Numbered from the stretch's first letter, positions 1-12,221 are shown. The stretch: DNA of 64,000 bases from Spongilla lacustris (GCA_949361645.1 OX442425.1:4651442-4715441), one strand, 5' to 3'. The notes: generated by a model from the letters alone, not told the origin. Translations and numbers: made by a program.

Positions 1-3000
1 TCATGGAGTTGAGCTTTATGCTCTATGCTATACTACAAGTGAAGCTGTATGCTTATTGCTATTCATGGAGTGAAGCTTTATACTCATACCTATACATGAA
101 GTGAAGCGTTATGCTCAATGCTGTACATGGAGTGAAGCTTAATGCTTATTGCAATTCAGGGAGTGAAGCTTTTAGCTCATTGTTACACATGGAGTGAAGC
201 TTTTTAGCTCATTGCTTAGCATGGAGTGAAAGTTTATGCACAATACTATGCATGGACTGAAGCTTTATACTCATTGCTACACATGGAATGCGGGATTATG
301 CTCGTTCCTATACATGGAGTGAAGTAATATGCTCATTGCAATGCATGGAGTGAAGCTTTATGCTCATTCCTATACATGGAGTGACGCATTGTGCTCATTG
401 CTATACATGGAGTGAAGTTTTATGCTCATTGCTATACATGGAGTGAAGCTTTGTGCTCATTGCTATGCAAGGAGTGAAGCTATAATCTCATTGCAATACA
501 TGGAGCGCTTTATGCTCATTGCTATACATGAAGTGAAGCGTTATGCTCATTGCTATACATGAAGTGAAGCGTTATGCTGAATGCTATACAAAGAATGAAG
601 CTATATGCTCATTGCTATACATGGAGTGAAGCTTTATGCTCATTGCTATACATGAAGTGAAGCGTTATGCTCATTTCTATACATGGAGTGACGCTTTATG
701 CTCATTGCTATGCAAGGAGTGAAGCTATGTGCTCATTGCTATACATAGAGTGAAGCTTTGTGCTCATTGCTATACATGGAGTGAGGCTTTATGCGCATTG
801 CTATAGTTGGAGTGAAACTTTTTCTCATTGTTACACATGGAGTAAAGCAATATACTCATTGCTATACATTTTATTGAAGTTTTATGCTCATTGTTATACA
901 TGATTTGAAGCTTTATGCTCATTGCTATACTTGGTGTAAAGCGTTATGCTCATTGCTACACCTGGAGTGAGGCTCTTTGCTCGTTGCTTTACATGGAGTG
1001 AAGTAATATGCTCATTGCTATGCATGGAGTGAAGCTTTATGCTCATTTCTATACATCGAGGGAAGCTTTATGCTCATTGCTATACATTGAAGTGAACCGT
1101 TATGCTCATTGCTATTCATGGATTGAAGCTTTATGCTCAATGCTATACAAGGAGTGAAGCTATATGCTCAATGCTATACATGGAGTGAAGCTTAATGCTC
1201 ATTACTATACATGAAGTGAAGCTTTATGCTCATTGGTATAAATGGAGCGAAGCTTTATGCTCATTATGCTATACATGGAGTGAAGCTTTATGCTCATTGC
1301 TACACATGGAGTGAGGCTTTTTGCTCGTTGCTTTACAAGGAGTGAAGTATAATGCTCATTGCTATACATTGAGTGATGCTTTATGCTCATTCGTATACAT
1401 GGAGTGAAGCTTTGTGCTCATTGCTAAGAATGGAGTGAAGCTTTATGCACATTACTGTATATGGAGTGAAGCTTTATGCTCATTGCTATACAAGAAGTGA
1501 AGCTGTATGCTCATTGCTATGCATTGAGTTGAGCTTTATGCTCAATGCTATACATAGAGTGAAGCTATATGCTCATTGCTATGCATGGAGTGAAGCTATA
1601 TACTCGTTGCTATGAATGAAGTGAAGCATTATGCTCATTGCTGTGCATGGAGTGAAGCTTTATGCTCATTGCTACACATAGAGTGAGGTATTTTGCTCGT
1701 TGCTTTACATGGAGTGAAGTATAATGCTCATTGCTATACATTGAGTGACGCTTAATGCTCATTCGTATACATGGAGTGAGGCATTGTGCTCATTGCTATA
1801 CATGGGGTTTAGCTTTATGCACATTGCCATAGATGGAGTGAAGCTCTGTGTTCATTGCTATGCAAGGAGTGAAGCTATATGCTCATTGCTAGACATGAAG
1901 TGAAGCTTTATGCTCATTGCTATACATGGTGTGAAGCTTTATGCTCACATGGAGTGAAGCTTTACGCCCATTGCTATACATCGAGTTGATACACATGGAG
2001 TGAAGCTATATGCTTGTTGCTTTACATGGAGTAAAGCTTCATGCTCATTGCTATACATGGAGTGATGCTTTATGCTCATACCTATGCATGGAGTGAAGCT
2101 TTATGCTTAATGCTACAAAAGGAGGGAAGCTATATGCTCATTGTTATACATGAATTGAAGCTTTATGCTCATTGCTATACATGGTGTAAAGCTTTATGCT
2201 CATCATTATACATGTAGTGACGCTTTATGCTCTATCCTATACATGGAGTGAAGCTTTGTGCTCATTGCTAAGAATGGAGTGACGCTTTATGCACATTACT
2301 GTATATGGAGTGAAGCTTTATGCTCATTGCTACACATGGAGTGAGGCTTTTTGCTCGTTGCTTTACATGGAGTGAAGTTATATGCTCATTGCTATACACG
2401 TAGTGAAGCTTTGTGCTCATTGCTATAATCATATTGAAGCTTTGTGCTCATTCCTATACATGGAGTGAAGCTTTATGCTCAATGCTATACAAGGAGTGAA
2501 ACTATATGCTCATTGCTGTTCATGGAGTGAAGCTTTATACTCGTTGCTATGAATGAAGTGAAGCGTTATGCTCATTGCTGTACATGGAGTGAAGCTTTAT
2601 GCTCATTCTTACACATAGAGTGAAGCTTTATGCTCATTCCTACACATGGAGAGAAGCTTAATGCTCATTGTTGTACATGGAGTGAAGCTTTTTAGCTCAT
2701 TGCTTAGCCTGGAGTGAAGGTTTATGCACATTGCTATACATGGACTGAAGCTTTATGCTCATTGCTACATATGGAGTGAGGCATTTTGCTCGTTGCTTTA
2801 CATGGAGTGAAGTAATATGTTCATTGGTATGCATGGAGTGAAATTGTATGCTCATTCGTATACATGAAGTGATGCTTTATGCTCATTGCTATACATGGAG
2901 TGAAGCTCTATGCTCATTGCTATTCATGGAATGAAGCTTTGTGCATTGCTATACAAGGAGTGAAGCTATATGCTCATTGCTATGCATGGAATGAAGCTGT

Positions 3001-6000
3001 ATGGTCAATGCTATACAAGGATTGAAGTTATATGCTCATTGCTATACATGGAGTTAAGCTTTATGCTCATTGTTATACATGAATTAAAGCTTTATGCTCA
3101 TTGCTATACATGGTGTAAGGCTTTGTGCTCATTGTTATACATGGTGTGAAGCTTTTAGCTCATTACTACACATGGAGTGAAGCTTTATGCTCATTGTTAT
3201 GCATGAAGTCAAGCGTTATGCTCATTGCTATACATGGACTGAAGCTTTATGTTCAATGCTATACAAGGAGTGAAGCTATATGCTCATTGCTATCCATGGA
3301 GTGAAGCGATATGGTCAATGCTATACAAGGAGTGAAGCTATATGCTCATTGCTATACATGGAGTTAAGTATTATGCTCAATGCTGTACAAGGAGTGAAGC
3401 TATATGCTCATTGCTATACATGGAGTAAAGCTTTATGCTCATTGCTCTGCATGAAGTGATGCATTATGCTCACTGTTATACATGGAGTGAAGCTTTATGG
3501 TCAATGCTATATAAGGAGTGAAGCTATATGCTCATTGCTATACATGGAGTTAAGCTTTATTGTCAATGCTATACAAGGAGTGAAGCTATATGCTCATTGC
3601 TATACATGGAGGTAAGCTTTATGCTCATTGCTATAATTGGAGTGAAGCTTTATGCTTATTACTATATATGGATTGAAGCTTTATGCTCATTGCTACTCAT
3701 GGAGTGAGGCTTTTTGCTCGTTGCTTTACAGCGAGTGAAGTTTTATCCTCATTGCTATGCATGGAGTGGAGCTTTATGCTCATTTTTATACATGGAGTGA
3801 CGCTTTGTGCCCATTGCTATACTGGAGTAAAGCTTTATGCTTATTGCTATACAAGGAGTGAAGCTATATGCTCATTGCTATACATGGAGTGAAGCTTTAC
3901 GGTCAATGCTATACAAGGAGTGAAGCTATATGCTCATTGCGATACATGGAGGTATACTTTATGCTCATTGTTATACATGAATTGATGCTTTATGCTCATA
4001 GCAATGGATGGAATGAAACTTTATGCTCATTGTTATACATGAATTGAAGCTTTTTTCTCATAGCTATACATGGTGTATAGCTTTTGTGCTCATTATTATA
4101 CATGGTGTGAAGCTTTACTCTCATTTCTACACATGGAGTGAGGCTTTATGCTCATTGCTATGCATGAAGTGAAGCGTTATGCTCATTGCTATACATGGTT
4201 TGAAGCTTTATGCTCAATGCTATACAAGGAGTGAAGCTATATGCTCATTGCTTTACACGGAGTGAAGTAATATGCTCATTCAATTGCTATACATGGTGTG
4301 AAGCTTTATGCTCATTTCTATACATGGAGTGAAGCTTTTTGCTCATTGCTATACATGGAGTGATGCTTTATGCTCATTGCTATACATGGAATGAAGTTTT
4401 ATGCTCAATGCTATACAATGAGGGAAGCTATATGCTCATTGCAGTACATGGATTGAAGCTTTATGCTCATTGTGATACATGAATTGATGCTTTATGCTCA
4501 TTGCGATACATGGTGTAAATCCTTTTGCTCACTTTTATACAAGGAGTGAAGCTATATGCTCATTGCTTTACATGGAGTGAAGTAATATCCTCATTCCTAT
4601 ACATGGAGTGAAGCTTTGTGCTCATTGCTTTTAATGGAGTGAAGCTTTATGCTCATTACTATATATGGAGTGAAGCTTTATGCTCATTGCTACACATGGA
4701 GTGAGGCGTTTTGCTCGTTGCTTTACATGGAGTGACGTGATATGCATATTGCTATGCATGGAGTGAAGCTTTATGCTCATTCCTCTAAATGGAGTGATGC
4801 TTTGTGCTCATTGCGATACATGGAGTGATGCTTTATGCTCATTGCTATACATGGAGTGATGCTTTGTGCTCATTGCTATACAAGGAGTGAAGCTATATGC
4901 TCATTGCTATACATGGAGTGAAGCTTTATGGTCAATGCTATACAAGGAGTGAAGCTATATGCTCATAGCTATACATGGAGGAAAGCTTTATGCTCATTGT
5001 TATACATGAATTGAAGATTTGTGCTCATAGCAGTGCATGGAGTGAAACTTTATGCACATTGTTATACATGAATTGAGGCTTTTTTCTCATTGCTATGCAT
5101 GGTGTAAAGCTTTTGTCCTCATTATTATACATGGTGTGAAGCTTTATTCTCATTTCTACACATGGAGTGAGGCTTTATATGCTCATTGCTATGCATGAAG
5201 TGAAGCGTTATGCTCATTGCTATTCATGGATTGAAGCTTTGTGCTCAATGCTATACAAGGAATGATCATAGCTATATGCTCATTCCTTTACACGGAGTGA
5301 AGTAATGTGCTCATTAAATTGCTATACATGGTGTGAAGCTTTATGCTCAATCCTATACATAAAGTGAAGCTTTGTGCTCATTGCTATACATGGAGTGATG
5401 CTTTATGCTCATTGCTATACATGGAATGAAGCGTTATGCTCAATGCTATACAAGGAGGGAACCTATATGCTCATTGCAGTACATGGATTGAAGCTTTACG
5501 CTCATTGTTATACATGAATTGAAGCTTTATGCTCATTCCTATACAAGGAGTGAAGCTTTGTGCTCATTGCTATACATGGAGTTAAGCTTTATGCTCATTG
5601 CTACACATGGAGTGAAGTTTTATGCTCATTGCTATACATGGAATGCCGATTTATGCTTAAAGCTGCTCATTGCTTTACATGGAGAGAAGTAATATGCTCA
5701 TTTCTATACATGGAGTGAAGCTTTATGCTCATTCCTCTACATAGAGTAATTCTTTGTGCTCATTGCTATACATGGAGTGAAGCTTTATGCTCAATGCTAT
5801 ACATGGAGTGAAGCTTTATGCTCAATGGCATACAAGGAGTGAATCTATACGCTCATTGCTCTGCAGGAGTGAAGCTTTATGCGCATTACTATACATGGAT
5901 TGAAGCTTTATGCTCATTGCTATACATGGTGTGAAGCTTTATGCTCATTGCTATACATGGTGTTGATACACATGGAGTGAAGCTATTTGCTCGTTGCTTT

Positions 6001-6878
6001 ACATGGAGTGAAGCATCATGCTCATTGCTGTACATGGAGTGAAGATTTATGCTCATACCTATAGATGGAGTGAAGCTTTATGCTCAATGCTATACAAGGA
6101 GGGAAGCTATATGCTCATTGCAATACATGAAGTGAAGCTTTATGCTCATTACTACACATGGAGTGAACCGTTATGCTCTATCCTATACTTGGAGAGAAGT
6201 AATATGCTCATTGCTGTAAATGGAGTGAAGCTTTATGCTCATTCCTATACAAGGAGTGAAGCTTTGTGCTCATTGCTATACATGGAGTTAAGCTTTATGC
6301 TCATTGCTACATATGGAGTGAAGTTTTATGCTCATTGCTATACATGGATTGAAGATGTATGCTTAAAGCTATACAAGGAGTGAAGCTATATGCTCATTGC
6401 TTTACTTGGAGAGAAGTAATATGCTCATTTCTATACATGGAGTGAAGCTTTATGCTCATTCCTCTACATGGAGTAAAGCTTTGTGCTCATTGCTATACAT
6501 GGAGTGAAGCTTTATGCTCAATGCTATACATGGAGTGAAGCTTTATGCTCAATGGTATACAAAGAGTGAAGCTATACGCTCATTGGTCTGCATGGAGTGA
6601 AGCTTTATGCTCATTGCTATACATGGTGTGAAGCTTTATGCTCATTGCTATACATGGAGTTGATACACATGGAGTGAAGCTATTTGCTCGTTGCTTTACA
6701 TGGAGTGAAGCATCATGCTCATTGCTGTACATGGACTGAAGCTTTATGCTCAATGCTAGACTCGGAGGGAAGCTATATGCTCATTGCAATACATGATGTG
6801 AAGCTGTATGCTCATTACTACACATGGAGTGAACCGTTATGCTCTATCCTATACATGGAGTGAAGCTTTGTGCTCATT
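1..6878 (+). repeat. 31-bp satellite array, forward orientation (array A)
   Basis: Tandem array of a 31-bp unit whose core is ATGCTCATTGCTATACATGG followed by AGTGAAGCTTT; about 220 diverged copies. Variants such as ACAAGGAGTG, GCTCGTTGCTTTACATGG and TTGATACACATGGAG recur at a distance, for example a block near 5964 recurs near 6661 (about 697 bp apart), which indicates local higher-order repeats. Most copies contain AAGCTT. The array runs off the left edge of the window and ends abruptly at the inserted element at 6879. No gene is visible in it. Open frames here, including the longest at 6018-6383, arise because 31 is not a multiple of three and the unit has few stops. Confidence 0.97.
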
Positions 6879-6892
6879 CCCAGCAAAAAATC
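6879..6892 (+). repeat. Left terminal inverted repeat of the outer insertion
   Basis: CCCAGCAAAAAATC directly abuts satellite sequence on its left. It is the inverted counterpart of the right end at 21521-21535. Confidence 0.72.
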
Positions 6893-7238
6893 CGTGAAAG
6901 ATCGTTTACGATCGTATCAGCCTTCGTGCTATGTGAGCGATATAATTTCGCACAATGAATTTCATACGTCCTACCGTCATAATGATAATAAACAATCGTG
7001 CAGAATCTTAAAAGTTTTATCGCGCACGGAAATATGACTATACTTCATTATAACGATAATAGATGATTGTTACCGATCTTAAAACTGGCGCGTATTATGC
7101 ATCATGTCAGGATAATGATAAAAATAATAATAATAATTTCATGTGGGATAATACACGATCGATCAATACGTTGCATATATAAAAGAGATTGATCATATTG
7201 GTACGAATTTTAAATATACAGAACGTTCTTAAGAACGG
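6893..7238. other. Left subterminal region of the outer insertion
   Basis: AT-rich sequence without a gene. It has repeated ATCGT/CGATC motifs, two loosely similar ~70-bp stretches (about 6980-7050 and 7050-7120) and a perfect 14-bp palindrome CGTTCTTAAGAACG at 7224-7237. Subterminal motif repeats of this kind are often transposase-binding sites; that role is inferred. Confidence 0.45.
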
Positions 7239-7389
7239 ATTAATCATATACGAAAGCGTATTATCATTTATGATCATTAAATCATATACGAAAGCGTATT
7301 ATCGCTTATGATCAGTAAATCATATACGAAAGCGTATTATCGCTTATGATCATTAAATCATATACGAAAATGTATTATCGTTTATGATC
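7239..7389 (+). repeat. 38-bp tandem repeat, four copies
   Basis: Copies begin at about 7239, 7276, 7314 and 7352; the last three are exactly 38 bp. Each contains the small hairpin ATACG-AAAG-CGTAT (the last copy is diverged) and ends TTATGATC. A single related copy lies on the other side of the nested palindrome at about 18722-18757. The palindrome therefore seems to have inserted into this repeat region. Confidence 0.85.
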
Positions 7390-7395
7390 ATTATA

Positions 7396-9400
7396 TGGGA
7401 CAGTTCACGACAAAATGAGCCTTCGTATATATATATAAAATGTTATAAAATTCCCTTATGTTTGAATCGCTATAACTTCTGAACGGTAAAAGCTATCGAC
7501 TTCCTATTTTCAACACTTCATACCACACCATTTCTCTATTTTAGAATCCATTTTGGAGTCTTGCACTTGCTCCGTGCCAGTATTGCAATGTTCGATACCC
7601 CACCGGGTTCACACCCGCCATAACTTTAGGTAGGAGTAATGAAATCGCTTCAAAATCGGTTTGTAGGTAGAGAGGTCCTATACCTATCGATTTGTTCTGT
7701 TCGTTAATTTTTATGTCATCCGTTACGGAGATACAGCGGCGCAAAGTTGGTACACGTTTCCCGCTCGAATCGCGCCGTTGGACGTGCGAGGCCCGCTTCC
7801 ATTCATCAAAGCACATGAATATGCAACTACTTCCTGTGGGCCGAGACTTTGATAACTTATAGCCACACCCATACTGCGCTAGCTAGATCTGATGGGTAAG
7901 TATTTAATGTATCGTCCCTGTCACAGTTGTTATTCGTTATCTCCTATGTAGATAACGGATATGGCGACGTCCACTGAAGACAACACACTCGCAAGAGTTT
8001 CAATCGGCGGACGAGTTTGAGCGATACGGATACGACGATCGATATTCAAGATACATTCGACGAGGTGGGGAGATTGAGAACGGTAGTGACGGCGGTTATA
8101 CTACTGACGATGGTGGTTGTAGGGAGTAAGCAGCCCCTAAATGACTAAGAGCCAGCAGCCCTAGTCTCGTACCCAGACCCTGATTCCCACAGCTGCGGAT
8201 GGACACCAGCCCCACCCCCACATATGCCTCGCTACATTGCAAGTCCAGACAGCAGCCCCGCATAACCAACAGCAGACGCCACCAACCCGCACTACCTATG
8301 GAACCACCTGCCCATATCAGACCCTTATACACACGAGCCACAAACTAACCAATGGGGTCAGCCTCCACAATAGTATACCAGTGGAGACACTGCTATCCCT
8401 CTTGCTGCAAATGGAGTTGGCAGCCCCCACAATTTCAATCAAGGGAAGCCACACATCCCAATAAATGGACTTACAGCAGAACCTAGCTGACTGTGTCCGG
8501 CAGTGTGGCCAGGATGTCACTTGTGTGTCACAGCTGTACCAGGACTGGAATGCCTTCTTGGGCCAGTGGTTTGGTCCTCTGGTTGGCCTAGGACACTACC
8601 GCACATTTGAGTTTGATCAAGACCACCCTTGTGTCGTGAGGATGGAGACCTTGCCATGGGACACAAACCCCACCGAGGTAACCATGCTGAGGGCTGGAGT
8701 GGCCATAAAGGACATTAGGCTTATCAGAGCCAAGTGATGCCACCTGTTATTACCCCCAAGTGGATTGTCCCTGACGCGGTCACTGTACCTGTACGAGAAG
8801 GTGAGGGAATACGTTCGTGACCCCAAGAAAAGGGACAAGGTGTGTCCAAAGCCTTCACAAAGCTCAGAGGCCAACTCTTCCTACACATGCGGTAATGCTT
8901 CATCCCATGCAGTAGCAGAAAATGACAAACCAAGACCTTCCTCACTTACCTACTGTTGAGGGTCATAAGTACATGTATGCAGATGACACTCACAGTGAAT
9001 TGCAAGGTGAAGGCAATAGCTGTGTTTCTGGCAGGAGGAATTTGCAGACCCAGGTCTGAACTAATCCTTGCCTACCAATGCACTGTACATGTATGTGGCA
9101 AGAAGTATGCCAGTAGCCAGGCCCCCTGTCCCTGCACAAAAAGAACACTCACAAGCAGCCTGCTGTTCCAGGTGACGAACACGGATTCCAGTGTCGACAA
9201 AGGAAGCCAGGGTCCACCCAAGCGCAGGCCGCGAGGCGTACGCTAAAATCTGAAATTGACAGGCCATTTTCCTGTTCGGTGTGTGGCAAGACGTACGGCA
9301 CCCCAGCCGCACTGTATACTTACAACAAGACCAACAATGGTTCATGACAAATGAACCATATTGTGAGATGCATGCTTTTTGTATAGTTTAAGGTCACCTC
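7396..9400 (+). repeat. Left outer arm of the palindrome
   Basis: This 2-kb block is almost base-for-base complementary to 16625-18629. The difference I located is T at 8630 where the right arm implies G (position 17395). Such identity means the arms were formed or homogenised recently. It contains the zinc-finger pseudogene; 7400-7960 has no recognised gene. Confidence 0.9.
7961..9347 (+). pseudogene. Frame-broken C2H2 zinc-finger protein gene, left-arm copy
   Basis: Coding-like sequence is spread over several frames. An ATGGCG start at 7961 begins MATSTEDN, then an acidic, tyrosine-rich stretch (EFQSADEFERYGYDDRYSRY, from about 7992) runs open to a TAA at 8127. A proline/glutamine-rich stretch follows at about 8220-8460. 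A 90-codon frame at 8465-8737 contains CVRQCGQDVTCVSQLYQDW. The C-terminal part has finger 1 (YQCTVHVCGKKY at 9073, with its H-x4-H at 9135-9152 in another frame). From 9135 a single frame runs to the TGA at 9345 through finger 2 (FSCSVCGKTYGTPAAL), whose histidines are replaced. It is probably a decayed DNA-binding protein, possibly captured by or native to the element. The family of the upstream part is not recognised. The copy at 16678-18064 shares the same breaks. Confidence 0.55.
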
Positions 9401-10130
9401 TACAGTGTACACCATACATCTGTGTTGTTAAGGGGTTAACTCTGTACACTTTGTGTATGTGTTGTTAAGGTATCACCTGTTCCATACATCTGTGTCATCA
9501 AGCGGTTACCTGTACACCATACATCTGTGTCGTACCTCTGTATACCTTATGTATGTGTTGTTAAGGGGTCACCTGTACACTGTACATCTGTGTCGTTAAG
9601 GGGATACCTCTGTAAACCTTATGTATGTGTCGTTAAGGGATTACCTCTGTACACCATACATCTGTGTCATCAAGGGGTTACCTGTACACCATACATCTGT
9701 GTCGTTAAGGGGTTACCTCTGTACACCTTATGTATGTGTTGTTAAGGGGTTACCTCTATACACCTTATGTATGTGTTGTTAAGGGGTTACCTCTTGTGTG
9801 TACCCCATACATCTGTGTCATCAAGGGGTTACCTGTACACCATACATCGGTGTGGTACCTCTGTATACCTTATGTATGTGTCATCAAGGGGTTACCTGTA
9901 CACCATACATCTGTGTCGTTAAATGTTACCTCTGTACACCTTATGTATGTGTTGTTAAGGGGTCACCTGTACACCATACATCTGTGTCGTTAAGGGGTTA
10001 CCTCTGTACATCTTATGTATGTGTCATTAAGGGGTTACCTGTACACCATACATCGGTGTGGTACCTCTGTATACCTTATGTATGTGTCGTTAAGGGGTTA
10101 CCTTTACACCATACATCTGTGTCGTTAAGG
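9400..10130 (+). repeat. 35-37 bp tandem repeat, left arm (about 20 copies)
   Basis: Two alternating variants are visible: GGGGTTACCTGTACACCATA... (35 bp) and GGGGTTACCTCTGTACACCT... (37 bp), each ending near GTTAA. The array is about 730 bp here but about 485 bp in the right arm (16140-16624), so it changes length independently of the flanking identical arms. Confidence 0.92.
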
Positions 10131-10224
10131 GTTTTTTACTTTTCACGTAGTAGTGATGTAACCCATCTGATGCTGTGAAAATCTAAGTCTGGGTACGAGA
10201 CTAGTAACGACAGTGGTTCCATTT
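10131..10224 (+). repeat. Spacer with a CTAGTCTCGTACCCAGAC motif, left arm
   Basis: This sequence is inverted at 16063-16139. Its segment GTCTGGGTACGAGACTAG recurs in opposite orientation, with a following CACAGC...CGGATGGA, inside the arm at about 8160-8205 (mirrored at about 17820-17866). The same ~45-bp module is thus present four times in the element. Confidence 0.7.
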
Positions 10225-10557
10225 ACATCATGTACTTGCGTCTGCTGTGGGATCAAATCCATGGTCCCATTTACATCCTGTATGTGTGTATTTTGGGGTC
10301 AAATCCATGGTCCCATTTACACACTGTAGGTGTATCTATTGTGTGGTCAAATCCATGGTCCCATTTACACCCTGTACTTGTGTCTGTTGTGGGGTCAAAT
10401 GCATGATCCTATTTACACCCTGTACTTGAGTCTGTTTTAGAGTCAAATCTATGGTCCCATTTACACCCTAAACTTGTGTCTGTTGTGAGATCAAATCCAT
10501 GGTTCTATTTACACCCTGCATGTACTTGTGATCAAATCCATGGTCTCATTTACACCC
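10225..10557 (+). repeat. 48-bp tandem repeat, left arm (about 7 copies)
   Basis: The unit includes GGGGTCAAATCCATGGTCCC and ATTTACACCCTGTACTTGTG. It is expanded to about 20 copies in the opposite orientation at 15100-16062. A 48-bp period is a multiple of three, which explains long open frames on both strands; these are not taken as genes. Confidence 0.92.
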
Positions 10558-10559
10558 TG

Positions 10560-11440
10560 TAAGATCAGAACACATGAGATGTATACGCGATTTATCTGCC
10601 AGTGACTAACATGCCAGTATGCATAGCTAAATAACCCATTGCTTAACCCAGCTAGGCTACCTTCTTTCCTACCCCTTCCCCTCGCGATCTTTAAATATCC
10701 TAACACTCAGTGTTGCTTATGAGTACTACCTGTTGAGGGCCCAGAATAGCTAACACTCTTTTCATTGCTTAACACAGGCTTCCTTCATTCCTACCCCTTC
10801 CTGTCCCCTCTGAATCCTTGAATCTTACCATACAATTCTGTGTTCGATGTGCGAGTTTTGCTTATGAGTACTACCTGTTGGGGGCCCAGCGTGTCCCCTC
10901 ACGATTGTTCAATCTTAACATGGAATTCTCTGTGTTTGATGTGTAAGTGTGGCTTATGAGTATCACCTGTTGAGGGAACCCTCTTTTCATGCTTCCTTCT
11001 TTGCTACCCCTTCCCCTCTCGATCTTTCAATATCCTACCATGCAATTCTCTGTGAGTGGTGCTTATGAGTACTACCTGTTGAGGGCCCAATGTAGGTAAC
11101 CCTCTTTTCATTGCTTAACCCGAGCTTCTTTCTTCCTCCTCGCTGTCCCCTCTCAATCTTTAAATATCCTACCATGCAACTCTCTATGTTTGCTGTGTGA
11201 GTGTTGCTTATGAGTACTTCATGTTGAGGGCCCAGTATGGGTAACCCTCTTTTGGTTGCTTAACACGTACAGGCTTCCTTCTTTCCTATCTCTTCCTATC
11301 CCCTCTCAATCCTCCATACAGTTCGCTGTGTTTGATGTGTGAATGTTCTAGTACTTGTTGAAGGCCCAGTAGAGTCAACCCTCTTTTCATTGCTTAACCC
11401 AGGCCTCTTTCTTCCATACTCCTCTCAATCCTTCAGTCCT
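10560..11440 (+). repeat. Long-unit (about 110-190 bp) tandem repeat, forward block
   Basis: Diverged copies share TGCTTATGAGTACTACCTGT, TGAGGGCCCA, AACCCTCTTTTCATTGCTTA and CTACCCCTTCCCCTC. About seven copies are present. The same family is in inverse orientation at 12222-12960, giving a nested inverted repeat around the centre at about 11.8 kb. Confidence 0.85.
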
Positions 11441-11752
11441 TTCATGCATGCACCACATAAACTGCCCATGAACATGGCAGCATTACTATCATACACCTAG
11501 TAGAGTTTGTTCTGGACTGCAGTATGTGGATTTGCCTTCATCCACAGTTTGACCAAGGTCTGAATAAGAGAGACAGAATGTAGGGGGTGCACTGTTTGTT
11601 CTTGAATACATTTACATGTAAACCCTAGGACCATGTGCATGAATAATGCATCTCATTGTTTAGTGTAGCTAATTTTTCATTCCTAAACCAACAGTTTAGG
11701 TAACTAATTAAATATTGGTGCATGGACCATGGCATACTCATTGCTAAAAGGA
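11441..11752. other. Central spacer of the palindrome, left of the transposase relic
   Basis: Single-copy sequence within the window. No gene, RNA or repeat is recognised. Confidence 0.5.
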
Positions 11753-11979
11753 ATTGATCTTGATTTATGCTGGATGCTGCAAGACCAATATTTGGAAGAT
11801 GGAGCACCTGCCCACTGTTTATAGGAGTAAGAGGATGAAGAGCAGTAGCCAGCATGAAGTACCGATCTGATGCCCGTAGATTTTTTTTTGGCTGTGACCC
11901 AACTCTCAAGTCAATGACCCTGCAAGACCTGCAGCTGGTTATCACCAACCCAGCCATGATCAGGAGAGCAACATCATAG
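11753..11979 (+). pseudogene. Relic of a mariner/Tc1-type DDE transposase (C-terminal catalytic part)
   Basis: One frame reads LQDQYLEDGAPAH (about 11780-11815) and, still in the same frame after four stops, STDLMPVDFFL (11858-11890). These match the family patterns QDGAPxH and SPDLxPxDFFL, which carry the second and third catalytic aspartates of IS630-Tc1-mariner transposases. The aspartates fall 22 codons apart rather than the usual 34 or more, so a deletion is likely. After a one-base frame change the sequence continues TLKSMTLQDLQLVITN, like the family segment after DFFLWG, and ends at the TAG at 11977. The N-terminal DNA-binding part is not seen. It lies near the centre of the foldback element and may be its old transposase or an unrelated insertion. 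Family identity rests on recalled motifs, not a search. Confidence 0.45.
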
Positions 11980-12084
11980 ATTTGGAACTAAAAACTCAAT
12001 GGCAATTATGGACTGTAACTGGAATATTACATAGCTATATTTCAGTGATGAAAGAATGCTTTCCAAAAGCACACATAACAGAAA

Positions 12085-12220
12085 GAGGGAGGGAGGGGGA
12101 GTGAGTGAGTGAGTGAGTGAGTGAGTGAGTGAGTGAGTGAGTGAGTGAGTGAGTGAGTGAGTGAGTGAGTGAGGGAGGGAGGGAGGGAGGGAGGGAGGGA
12201 GGGGGAGTGAGTGAGTGAGT
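12085..12220 (+). repeat. GTGA and GGGA microsatellites
   Basis: Uninterrupted GTGA repeats at about 12101-12173, then GGGA repeats to about 12205, then a few more GTGA units. The complementary strand gives Ser/Leu/Pro-rich frames that are artefacts. Confidence 0.97.
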
Positions 12221-12221
12221 T

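Noticed and set aside
6018..6383. 121-codon frame in the satellite, and the similar frames at 3683, 28449, 30963, 31200, 31587, 38478, 41119, 43740, 44844, 45033, 46183, 55003, 57378, 58232 and 59427
   Set aside because: They are translations of the 31-bp satellite in rotating frames. The consensus itself has a stop once every 93 bases and only chance mutations lengthen the frames.
7541..7816. 91-codon frame near both ends of the palindrome (mirrored at 18209-18484)
   Set aside because: It is identical in both arms only because the arms are. Its codons show no recognisable motif, it has no start context or splice support, and it lies in terminal-repeat sequence that is probably non-coding.
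9527..10178. Cysteine/valine-rich frames in the 35-37 bp repeats (also 16141-16531)
   Set aside because: Repeat-derived, with no constant frame between arms of different length.
11625..11957. 110-codon minus-strand frame
   Set aside because: It lies antisense to the transposase-like motifs, which give a better explanation of the sequence.
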